DNA from: Bacteroidales bacterium
GTDB taxonomy: Bacteria > Bacteroidota > Bacteroidia > Bacteroidales > FEN-979
Length of the DNA: 5,069 nt
Assembly: GCA_023231065.1 (NCBI GenBank)
Contig: JALNWE010000126.1
Span: forward strand, 1-5,069
Direction: 5' to 3'
Of this stretch, positions 1-5,069 are shown in pieces. Under the pieces are notes generated by a model that ran no database searches, had not been told where the DNA came from, and saw only the letters and a list, made by a program, of their open reading frames with translations. Made by a program: the position numbers and the translations under genes. Position 1 is the stretch's first letter. Every line of letters begins with the position of its first letter.

Positions 1-168
1 GACATCTGTCCCGTTCAGCGTTAACCTTGTGTTTTGGGTAAGGTTATTAACCTGTACTGAATCAACTGTGTTACTTTCGCCCGTACCTGCAAAACCAATC
101 AGGTAATCCTGCGCCTGGGATTGCAGCATGGCCAATACAAAGAAAATGAAAAGGGTAGATGTTTTCAT
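1..168 (-). CDS. Secreted protein, N-terminal part only (possible FISUMP/T9SS-type protein)
   Basis: The reading frame starts at ATG (168-166, minus strand) and stays open for 56 codons to the window edge, so the C-terminal part is missing. Residues 1-20 form a typical Sec signal peptide: Lys2, a hydrophobic core TLFIFFVLAML, then QSQAQ, with likely cleavage after Ala19. The mature start reads DYLIGFAGTGESNTVDSVQV followed by an NLTQNTRLTLNG stretch. From memory, this opening (YLI-FAG-G---TVDSV-V-NLTQ) recurs in secreted Bacteroidota proteins that often carry FISUMP domains or a type IX secretion C-terminal sorting domain; neither can be seen here because the gene is cut. There is no lipobox. 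The start is supported by the signal peptide beginning right at this ATG and by a matching promoter upstream. Its function is unknown. Confidence 0.8.
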   Translation of the reverse strand, partial: MKTSTLFIFFVLAMLQSQAQDYLIGFAGTGESNTVDSVQVNNLTQNTRLTLNGTDV

Positions 169-170
169 GA

Positions 171-190
171 TTTTATGGTTTTATGGTTTA
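171..190. repeat. Short 8-bp tandem repeat before the secreted-protein start
   Basis: TTTTATGG occurs twice in direct succession (171-178, 179-186), followed by a partial third copy TTTA (187-190). On the minus strand this lies 3-22 bases upstream of the start codon of the secreted protein, where a ribosome would bind. It is AT-rich and has no Shine-Dalgarno match. It may be only low-complexity sequence. Confidence 0.4.
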
Positions 191-216
191 ACAGTCGAGT
201 CCACTTCGAAAACTAC

Positions 217-290
217 TTTTCACCGCCAAGGCGCTAAGGCGTTAATTTTAAATAATTGAATATGATATATTCGCGTCTTCGCGGTAAAAA
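217..290. repeat. Imperfect inverted repeat, GCC/AAG-rich intergenic type
   Basis: The left arm 217-234 contains ACCGCCAAGGCGC (222-234). The right arm 273-290 contains GCGTCTTCGCGGT (273-285). The 13-base cores pair with 11 Watson-Crick pairs, one G-U and one C-C mismatch, and four further T-A pairs (217-220 with 287-290) extend the stem. A second small perfect hairpin, GAATAT-GAT-ATATTC (258-272), abuts the right arm. The ACCGC-AAG-CGC pattern resembles repeats I recall as common between genes in Bacteroidota and other environmental bacteria; copy number cannot be tested here. No U-tract follows on either strand, so it is not a standard terminator. It lies in the presumed leader of the minus-strand secreted-protein gene. 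Confidence 0.6.
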
Positions 291-317
291 TAAAGGTTTG
301 ATTTTTTGGAGCAAGCT

Positions 318-347
318 CAAATTTACAATTAAAAAAATAAAAGTCAA
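318..347 (-). promoter_or_regulatory. Bacteroidota-type promoter for the secreted-protein gene
   Basis: Read on the minus strand, a -33 TTG (347-345) is followed after exactly 19 bases by TAAATTTG (325-318), a full match to the Bacteroidota -7 consensus TAnnTTTG. Transcription would start near 311, giving a leader of about 143 bases that includes the 217-290 inverted repeat. It is identified by consensus only. Confidence 0.55.
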
Positions 348-1000
348 GGAAAAGTGATACTTTTTTTTGTCATTTTCTATGGTATTTGAAGATAATCGGG
401 GTGTTTCACTATGAATCCGATTGGTTCCATTGGAAATGGCGTTAAAAAGGGAACAAAATATACCTGAAGCCGAATATTCCGGTTATTTGAGAAGCCTTTT
501 TTGGATATTTCACTGTACTATTTTACTTTTACACCGGCCTATACTCCAAATATGGTCAATTTTCACAATAACGAAGTTTCAAAAATTCTCATGTATTATG
601 TGGGATATCGGAGATGACTTATCGAGTGACCTATTAAACCACTCAAATATGCTACATGTTCACGAGGTAAAACCCAGTAAAATAGCTACATCATTGGAGT
701 AAATAAGGGCTATGTAGTGTGCCAAAACAAATTAAAACGATGTCACCTTTAGGATCATTATCAAAAAGCGCCGAACATGGAATGGCATGTTGTGATGGGG
801 ATCCGTACCCGGACATTTCAGTGAACCCAGACAAGATCAAAAATCTTGGAATGGTTATACTGTTGACCAAAATTTAAAAGACGATTGGCTGAACGCAATC
901 GGTAATGTTTCTTCGATATTCACGCGGTGTAAATGAGCTCGAAAGTGAATATTGGGGCAGGATTCTGAGCAGAAATACAGGGGTGGTAAAAGAAGTATGT
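348..1000. other. Gene-poor stretch; possible decayed coding remnants
   Basis: I find no gene here that can be supported on either strand. Open stretches are short, change frame and lack plausible starts. Examples on the plus strand are 468-617 (ends in VSKILMYYVGYRR), a TTG-initiated frame 421-702 (ends in VKPSKIATSLE), 740-877 (contains GDPYPDISVNPDKIKN), 796-936 (contains DQNLKDDWLNAIGN) and 905-1081, which runs into the tRNA. None carries a domain I recognise. Short hairpins exist (774-791, AACATG/CATGTT; 832-848, CAAGAT/ATCTTG) but have no U-tract. The stretch could be a frameshifted old gene or plain spacer. Confidence 0.5.
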
Positions 1001-1039
1001 GAAAAAGAAAACCCCGATATAATTAAATATCAGGGCTTT
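1001..1039 (-). terminator. Intrinsic terminator of tRNA-Phe
   Basis: On the minus strand, AAAGCCCTGATAT (1039-1027) pairs over 13 positions, two of them G-U, with ATATCGGGGTTTT (1020-1008) around a 6-base loop. It runs into a T-rich tail TTTTCTTTTTC (1011-1001). The hairpin begins 16 bases after the tRNA 3' end, the expected place for its transcript to stop. It has little U-tract in the plus direction, so it acts mainly leftward. Confidence 0.85.
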
Positions 1040-1054
1040 CTGCTTGTTTTGGCG

Positions 1055-1127
<73 letters not shown>

Positions 1128-1151
1128 AAATCCCTTTATGAACCGGGACGG

Positions 1152-1181
1152 CAAAATTACAATAATTTTCGAAAAAACAAA
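1152..1181 (-). promoter_or_regulatory. Promoter of tRNA-Phe
   Basis: On the minus strand, TTTG (1181-1178) is followed after 18 bases by TAATTTTG (1159-1152), matching the Bacteroidota -33/-7 pattern. The predicted start near 1145 leaves a leader of about 18 bases before the tRNA 5' end at 1127. It abuts the coaX -7 box on the opposite strand. Confidence 0.6.
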
Positions 1182-1189
1182 TACCTTTG
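1182..1189 (+). promoter_or_regulatory. Likely -7 box of the coaX operon promoter
   Basis: TACCTTTG is an exact match to TAnnTTTG and lies 23 bases before the chosen coaX ATG. The predicted start near 1196 would give a leader of about 17 bases. No good TTG is seen at the expected -33 position (around 1160), so this call is weaker than the tRNA and ppiD promoters. Confidence 0.45.
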
Positions 1190-1212
1190 AAATCGATTTG
1201 CAATTTTGCTCG

Positions 1213-1947
1213 ATGGACTTTATCCTTGATTTTGGGAATACCAACAAGAAATTGGCGGTATTTAAAAACCGAAAGCTTGTTGATTTACAACAATTTTCAA
1301 GGATTTCATTACCGACCATCCGCAAATTTGTTTTGCAATATCCAGGTATCGAAAATTGTATCCTTTCCTCTGTGGCCAGGTTTCCGTCATCCATCATCCC
1401 ATTTCTTTCTTCCTGTTTCCGGTTCATTGAAATGGATGAAAAGACCCAGGTACCGTTAAAGAACCTTTACCGTTCCAAAAATACGCTGGGCTATGACCGG
1501 TTGGCAGCTGCAGTTGCCGGATCACAGATGTTCCCTGGCAAAGATGTACTGGTCATCAACGCGGGGACCTGCATCACCTATGACTTTATTACTGCCCAAC
1601 AGGAATATTTGGGCGGGGCTATCTCGCCGGGCATACAGATGCGTTTTCAGGCTTTGCATACTTTTACGGGTAAATTACCGTTAATCACATACAGCGACAA
1701 AGAACTTTTAACCGGAAAGGATACAGAAGAATCTATCCTTTCAGGAGTTGTTACAGGTGCAACTGCTGAAATAGAAGGAATTGCAGAAAAGTACCGGTCA
1801 AAACACCAGGATCTGATGGTTATCCTTAGTGGAGGGGATCAAAAATATTTTGATAAACGACTAAAAATTAGCATCTTTGCACAACCAAATATAGTACTAT
1901 TCGGATTACAGCAAATTCTTGAATTTAATGTCCATAAAATCCTTTAA
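1213..1947 (+). CDS. coaX: Type III pantothenate kinase
   Basis: This cytoplasmic enzyme phosphorylates pantothenate with ATP, the first step of coenzyme A synthesis. The product is 244 aa, normal for the family. Family motifs appear in order: the phosphate-binding DFGNT at residues 6-10, GYDR at 93-96 with the expected catalytic Asp95, NAGT at 116-119, GGAISPG at 134-140, and a C-terminal LSGGD followed by a PNIVLFGLQQILEFN tail. The third motif is normally DxGT; here Asp is replaced by Asn116 (codon AAC). The frame is open back to an ATG at 1138, but that start would lie upstream of the likely -7 box and add 25 residues before the conserved N-terminal MDFILDFGNT, so ATG 1213 is chosen. The 3' end overlaps the next gene by 20 bases, suggesting cotranscription. 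The family assignment is firm; activity is less certain because of Asn116. Confidence 0.93.
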   Translation: MDFILDFGNTNKKLAVFKNRKLVDLQQFSRISLPTIRKFVLQYPGIENCILSSVARFPSSIIPFLSSCFRFIEMDEKTQVPLKNLYRSKNTLGYDRLAAAVAGSQMFPGKDVLVINAGTCITYDFITAQQEYLGGAISPGIQMRFQALHTFTGKLPLITYSDKELLTGKDTEESILSGVVTGATAEIEGIAEKYRSKHQDLMVILSGGDQKYFDKRLKISIFAQPNIVLFGLQQILEFNVHKIL

Positions 1948-3214
1948 ACTATCCTTTTCACTTACCTTCCTTCTTCTGTTTTGCACCCTGACCCTGTTTT
2001 CGCAGATCCGGATTGCTTCACCCTATTCCCGTTTTGGTATCGGTGACATATCAGATAACAACAATGCCTGGAATATGAGCCTGGGGCAAACCGGTTTTGG
2101 ATTCCGGAGCCCCTACCATATAAATTACTTGAACCCCGCTTCATATACTGCTTTTGATTCATTATCGTTCGTTTTTGAAGGAGGCTTCAACAGCGAATTT
2201 GTAACCCTTACCTCTGACTTCCAGAAAGTCAACCGTAATTATGCCTCCCTGGGATACCTCCTTTTCGGTATGCCAGTGACCAAATGGTGGAAAACCAGTC
2301 TGGGACTTGTACCTTACAGCGATGTTGGATATAACGTAGTCAATTATGAAGAATATCCCCTTTCAGGAACGGTTATCCGAAACTATTCCGGTTCAGGCGG
2401 CATCAATCGCTTTTTTTGGGGGAACGGGTTTCAACTCACGAAAAATTTTTCCATTGGGTTCAATGCTTCCTATCTGTTCGGCAGCATGGTCCGCGAAGCC
2501 ATGGTATTATTCCCCGATTCTGCTTACGCCATGAATTTCAAGGTGGATTATTATATTACCATGAACGACCTTTATTTTAATGGAGGGATCCAGTACAGGG
2601 GAAAAATCAATAAAGATCTCTTTTTGAATATTGGAGGTGTTTTTGCGCCTGCGATGAAGATGTCGGCCAAGACCGATATTTTTGCTGAAACCTTCCTGGT
2701 CAGCTCTTCCTCGGGCGAAGTTCCCAAAGACACCCTGGTCATGGAAGAAGGCGTTAAAGGGAAGATTGTGATCCCCCTGATGGTTGGCGGTGGATTTTCT
2801 TTCGAAAAACCTGATAAATGGATGGTCGGTCTGGATTACAGGTGGCAAAATTGGGAAAAATTCCTGGCTTTTGATTTGAGCGATTCCCTTGTGAATTCAT
2901 GGCAGATTACCGCCGGAGGGGAAATTATCCCTAAAATTGATAATTATAACAATTATCTTGCGCGGGTCCGTTACCGTCTTGGATTTTCCTATTCCAAAAC
3001 CTATCTTCAGCTAAGAGGGACCAACCTGAGTGAATATGCCGTTTCGGTAGGATTAGGATTACCATTGAGAGGCGTCAAGACCATGCTGAATGTCGGCTTC
3101 CAGTTTGGGTCAAGAGGGACCATCCAGAATGGCTTGATCCGGGAAAGCTACTTTAAATTTGTACTCGGGTTTACCATCTACGAACGATGGTTCGTAAAAC
3201 GCAAGTATTACTAA
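1928..3214 (+). CDS. Putative outer-membrane beta-barrel protein (SPYSRFG family)
   Basis: A 428-residue protein of unknown role. Residues 1-25 are a signal peptide: Lys4 and Lys7, a long hydrophobic core and likely cleavage at FS/QI. Cys19 is preceded by Phe, so there is no lipobox. The mature start holds SPYSRFGIGD (31-40), a motif I recall from uncharacterised Bacteroidota outer-membrane proteins encoded near coaX. The rest has many short alternating aromatic/hydrophobic segments and ends in GFTIYERWFVKRKYY, consistent with a 12-16-strand barrel; FadL/OmpP1-like architecture is possible but unproven. ATG 1928 is preferred to an in-frame TTG at 1919; both overlap the end of coaX. Its stop overlaps the lptC start (TAATG), indicating translational coupling and hinting at an envelope role linked to LPS transport. 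The barrel assignment is an inference from sequence texture. Confidence 0.82.
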   Translation: MSIKSFKLSFSLTFLLLFCTLTLFSQIRIASPYSRFGIGDISDNNNAWNMSLGQTGFGFRSPYHINYLNPASYTAFDSLSFVFEGGFNSEFVTLTSDFQKVNRNYASLGYLLFGMPVTKWWKTSLGLVPYSDVGYNVVNYEEYPLSGTVIRNYSGSGGINRFFWGNGFQLTKNFSIGFNASYLFGSMVREAMVLFPDSAYAMNFKVDYYITMNDLYFNGGIQYRGKINKDLFLNIGGVFAPAMKMSAKTDIFAETFLVSSSSGEVPKDTLVMEEGVKGKIVIPLMVGGGFSFEKPDKWMVGLDYRWQNWEKFLAFDLSDSLVNSWQITAGGEIIPKIDNYNNYLARVRYRLGFSYSKTYLQLRGTNLSEYAVSVGLGLPLRGVKTMLNVGFQFGSRGTIQNGLIRESYFKFVLGFTIYERWFVKRKYY

Positions 3215-3780
3215 TGTTGAAAGCGCCAATAAAATTATGGCTTTCCACAGGACTTATCCTTTTTTCCCTTCTGATCGTTTCATGCAGTAAGTCAAAGGAG
3301 GCTGAAGCCTTTTTAAGACATAAAGAGAATGATCCGGAAATGTCGGCACAAAACATTGATGTTCTTTTTAGTGATTCAGGAAAGGTCCAGGCCAGGCTGA
3401 CCAGCCCTCTCCTTAACCAGTATGGGGGAGAAAGCCCTTACATGGAACTTCCAAGGGGGTTTAAAATTTATATTTACGATTCGGTCCGGCGCGTCGGGAC
3501 AAGCATCACCGGTAACCGTGGTATCCGCCGCGATATGAACCGTACCATGGAAGCGTGGGGTAATGTCGTGGTCAGAAGTGAAAAGAAAAATCAACAACTC
3601 AACACGGAACACTTGGTTTGGGATGAAAATAAACACAGGATATGGTCAGATGTGAAGGTTAAAATCACAACACCGGATAAAATTCTTTTTGGCGACAAGA
3701 TGGAATCCAATGAGGATTTTACAAATTATATTATCCAGAATGTAACCGGACAAATGACGGTAAAGAAGGATAGCCTTTGA
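3214..3780 (+). CDS. lptC: LPS export system protein LptC (predicted lipoprotein)
   Basis: LptC is the periplasmic part of the LptB2FGC transporter that draws lipopolysaccharide from the inner membrane and passes it to the LptA bridge. The 188-residue product begins with a signal sequence ending in the lipobox IVSC (Cys24), followed by SKSK, so it is predicted to be lipid-anchored rather than held by a transmembrane helix as in E. coli. The body matches the LptC/OstA-like beta-jellyroll pattern: a first-strand region around ARLTSP, then SPYMELPRGFKIYIYDS, WGNVVV, LNTEHLVWDENKHRIWSD and a final SNEDFTNYIIQNVTGQM. ATG 3214 overlaps the previous stop in TAATG and gives a compact signal peptide; the upstream ATG at 3187 would add nine residues and a longer overlap. 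It is probably cotranscribed with coaX and the barrel gene. No terminator is visible after it. Confidence 0.9.
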   Translation: MLKAPIKLWLSTGLILFSLLIVSCSKSKEAEAFLRHKENDPEMSAQNIDVLFSDSGKVQARLTSPLLNQYGGESPYMELPRGFKIYIYDSVRRVGTSITGNRGIRRDMNRTMEAWGNVVVRSEKKNQQLNTEHLVWDENKHRIWSDVKVKITTPDKILFGDKMESNEDFTNYIIQNVTGQMTVKKDSL

Positions 3781-3796
3781 AAAAGGGGATCAATTC

Positions 3797-3827
3797 TTTG
3801 TTGTTTCGTGAATTATCCCTACTTTTG
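3797..3827 (+). promoter_or_regulatory. Promoter of the ppiD-like gene
   Basis: TTTG (3797-3800), then exactly 19 bases, then TACTTTTG (3820-3827): a full match to the Bacteroidota -33/-7 consensus. The predicted start near 3834 gives a leader of about 24 bases to ATG 3858. The gene can therefore be expressed separately from coaX-lptC, although read-through is likely as no terminator lies between. The bases before the ATG are AT-rich (CAGATAA) with no Shine-Dalgarno match. Confidence 0.7.
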
Positions 3828-3857
3828 CACCCTATTTCATTAAAAATTCTCAGATAA

Positions 3858-5069
3858 ATGGCGATCATAGGAAAAATCAGAAAACACTCAGGACTTGCTA
3901 TTATTATCATTGGTGTTGCAATTGCGGCCTTTGTGATTGGCGACTTCGGAAAAAAAAGAACTAAAGGGACAAGCGATATCGGGGCTATCAACGGAGAAAG
4001 TATCCCTTACATGGAATTTAATAACAAAGTGGACCAGGCATTGGAGACCCAGAAGGAAAATTCGGGCGATGATAAAATTTCCGATCAGGATGCTTATCAG
4101 ATCCGTCAGACAACCTGGAACAACGAAGTGAAATCGATCCTCATGGGTGAAGAGTATGATGAGCTTGGGATTGCTGTTTCGGCGGAGGAGTTGTTTGATC
4201 AGGTACAGGGGAAACAACCCCATCGTTATATCCTTCAGTATTTTAAAGATCCGAATACGGGTCAGTATGATCCGGCGCTGGTGTTGAATTACCTGAAAAA
4301 CCTGGATAAGATGGAGCCTAAGAGCAAAGAAATGTGGCTTCGTTTTGAAAAAGCCATTAAAGATGACCGCCAGGAAACAAAATTCAATAACCTCATCAGT
4401 AAAGGGTATTATATGCCTACTGCTTTTCTGAAAAAGGATTATGTCAGACAAACAAAATCAGTGAAGGTGCGTTTTATTGCTCCCGCGTTGACCTCAATAC
4501 CCGACAGTATTGTTAAACTAACCGACGCCGATTATAACCAATTTTATAATAAAAACAAACCCTATTTCTACCAGGATGAGCCCTATCGCGATCTGGATTT
4601 TATCGCTTTTGAAGTAGTCCCATCTGATCAGGACCGTAGAAAAATTTCGGAAGATGTCGCTTTGCTTTACAAAGATTTTGTTACAAGTACTGATGCATTC
4701 AATTTTGCCAATGCCAATTCAGATAAAAAAACCGATACCAATTTTGTTAAAAAAGGGACCCTTCCTCCAAATCTTGATTCGCTTTTGTTTATTTCCCCTG
4801 TGGGCACTTTATTCCAACCTTTTGAATTTCAAAACACCTGGTATATGGCCAAATCTTTGGCTCTTCAGGAACGTCCCGATTCAATGCGGGGATCCCAGAT
4901 CCTGATTGCCTTTACCTCTCCGGGAAATGAAACAATAAAACGTACCAAGGAACAAGCTAAAGTTAAAGCCGACAGCCTCCTGAACGTCCTGAAAAAAAAT
5001 CCGGATAAATTTAACGAAATTGCCAAAACGGTCTCGGAATATCCCGGGGCCAAAGAAGATGGCGGTGAA
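3858..5069 (+). CDS. ppiD: PpiD/SurA-like periplasmic folding factor, 3' end missing
   Basis: The frame is open for 404 codons to the window edge. The N-terminus has a short basic cytoplasmic tail (KIRKH), one transmembrane helix (about residues 11-28, SGLAIIIIGVAIAAFVIG) and no cleavage site, the PpiD layout: an inner-membrane anchor with a large periplasmic part. Residues 40-200 fit a SurA_N-type chaperone domain, beginning GAINGESIPYMEF (42-54) and continuing as charged helices. A parvulin-type prolyl isomerase domain starts near 342, with SQILIAF, then a helix leading to KFNEIAKTVSEYPGAKEDGGE at the edge. Bacteroidota relatives run to about 700 residues, so roughly 300 are missing. The usual His of the first parvulin strand (SHIL) is Gln347 here. 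It likely helps outer-membrane and secreted proteins fold as they leave the Sec channel. The family is secure; catalytic activity is doubtful. Confidence 0.88.
   Translation, partial: MAIIGKIRKHSGLAIIIIGVAIAAFVIGDFGKKRTKGTSDIGAINGESIPYMEFNNKVDQALETQKENSGDDKISDQDAYQIRQTTWNNEVKSILMGEEYDELGIAVSAEELFDQVQGKQPHRYILQYFKDPNTGQYDPALVLNYLKNLDKMEPKSKEMWLRFEKAIKDDRQETKFNNLISKGYYMPTAFLKKDYVRQTKSVKVRFIAPALTSIPDSIVKLTDADYNQFYNKNKPYFYQDEPYRDLDFIAFEVVPSDQDRRKISEDVALLYKDFVTSTDAFNFANANSDKKTDTNFVKKGTLPPNLDSLLFISPVGTLFQPFEFQNTWYMAKSLALQERPDSMRGSQILIAFTSPGNETIKRTKEQAKVKADSLLNVLKKNPDKFNEIAKTVSEYPGAKEDGGE

Noticed and set aside
421..702. Open frame of 93 codons on the plus strand starting with TTG
   Set aside because: It has a TTG start, no promoter or ribosome-site support, an unlikely amino-acid mix and no recognisable domain; other frames in the same bases look equally protein-like.
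832..848. Hairpin CAAGAT-CAAAA-ATCTTG as a terminator
   Set aside because: The stem is only six pairs, AT-rich, and has no U-tract on either side.
1138..1212. Longer coaX start at ATG 1138
   Set aside because: It lies upstream of the likely -7 box and adds residues not found in the family before the conserved MDFILDFGNT start.
1919..1927. TTG start for the barrel gene
   Set aside because: An ATG three codons later gives a normal signal peptide; no ribosome site favours the TTG.
1967..1987. Possible lipobox at Cys19 of the barrel protein
   Set aside because: The residue before Cys is Phe, which signal peptidase II does not accept; a normal cleavage site follows at FS/Q.
2507..2848. 113-codon minus-strand frame inside the barrel gene
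   Set aside because: It lies wholly antisense to a well-supported gene and has no signal, promoter or domain of its own.
3187..3213. Longer lptC start at ATG 3187
   Set aside because: It would overlap the barrel gene by 28 bases and lengthen the signal peptide; the TAATG overlap at 3214 is the typical coupled arrangement.
3888..4451. 187-codon minus-strand frame opposite ppiD
   Set aside because: It is a shadow of the ppiD reading frame; the sense strand has a perfect promoter, anchor helix and family motifs.

Overview
The window looks like a piece of a Bacteroidota chromosome, probably from the Bacteroidales/Marinilabiliales side. Three things point there. The best promoter candidates match the phylum-specific -7 box TAnnTTTG, and three of the four also have a TTTG or TTG -33 box 18-19 bases away. 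No start codon has a clear Shine-Dalgarno sequence. The gene content (type III pantothenate kinase, a beta-barrel protein with an SPYSRFG motif, LptC with a lipoprotein signal, and a PpiD-like chaperone) is a grouping I associate with this phylum. No phage, insertion sequence, CRISPR array or foreign cassette is visible.

Left part (1-1000). A secreted protein reads leftward off the edge of the window; only its signal peptide and the first part of the mature protein are present. It has a good promoter about 150 bases upstream, and its leader contains an imperfect inverted repeat of a type seen between genes in Bacteroidota. From about 348 to 1000 I find no supportable gene. Short open stretches in different frames could be remains of a decayed gene or chance.

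Middle (1001-1200). A complete tRNA-Phe(GAA) gene lies on the minus strand with its own promoter and a strong intrinsic terminator. Its promoter sits back to back with the likely coaX promoter on the plus strand.

Right part (1213-5069). coaX, an outer-membrane barrel gene and lptC are packed head to tail with overlapping ends (20 bases, then a TAATG stop/start overlap), so they are probably one transcript. After a 77-base gap holding a near-perfect promoter comes a ppiD/surA-like gene, cut off by the window end in its parvulin domain. Apart from the first step of coenzyme A synthesis, the theme is envelope building: lipopolysaccharide transport (LptC), an outer-membrane barrel of unknown role, and a membrane-anchored periplasmic folding factor.

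I see no clearly new system. The points most worth a second look are an Asp-to-Asn change in the DxGT motif of CoaX, loss of the usual parvulin histidine in the PpiD-like protein, the uncharacterised barrel coupled to lptC, and the repeat in the leader of the secreted protein.
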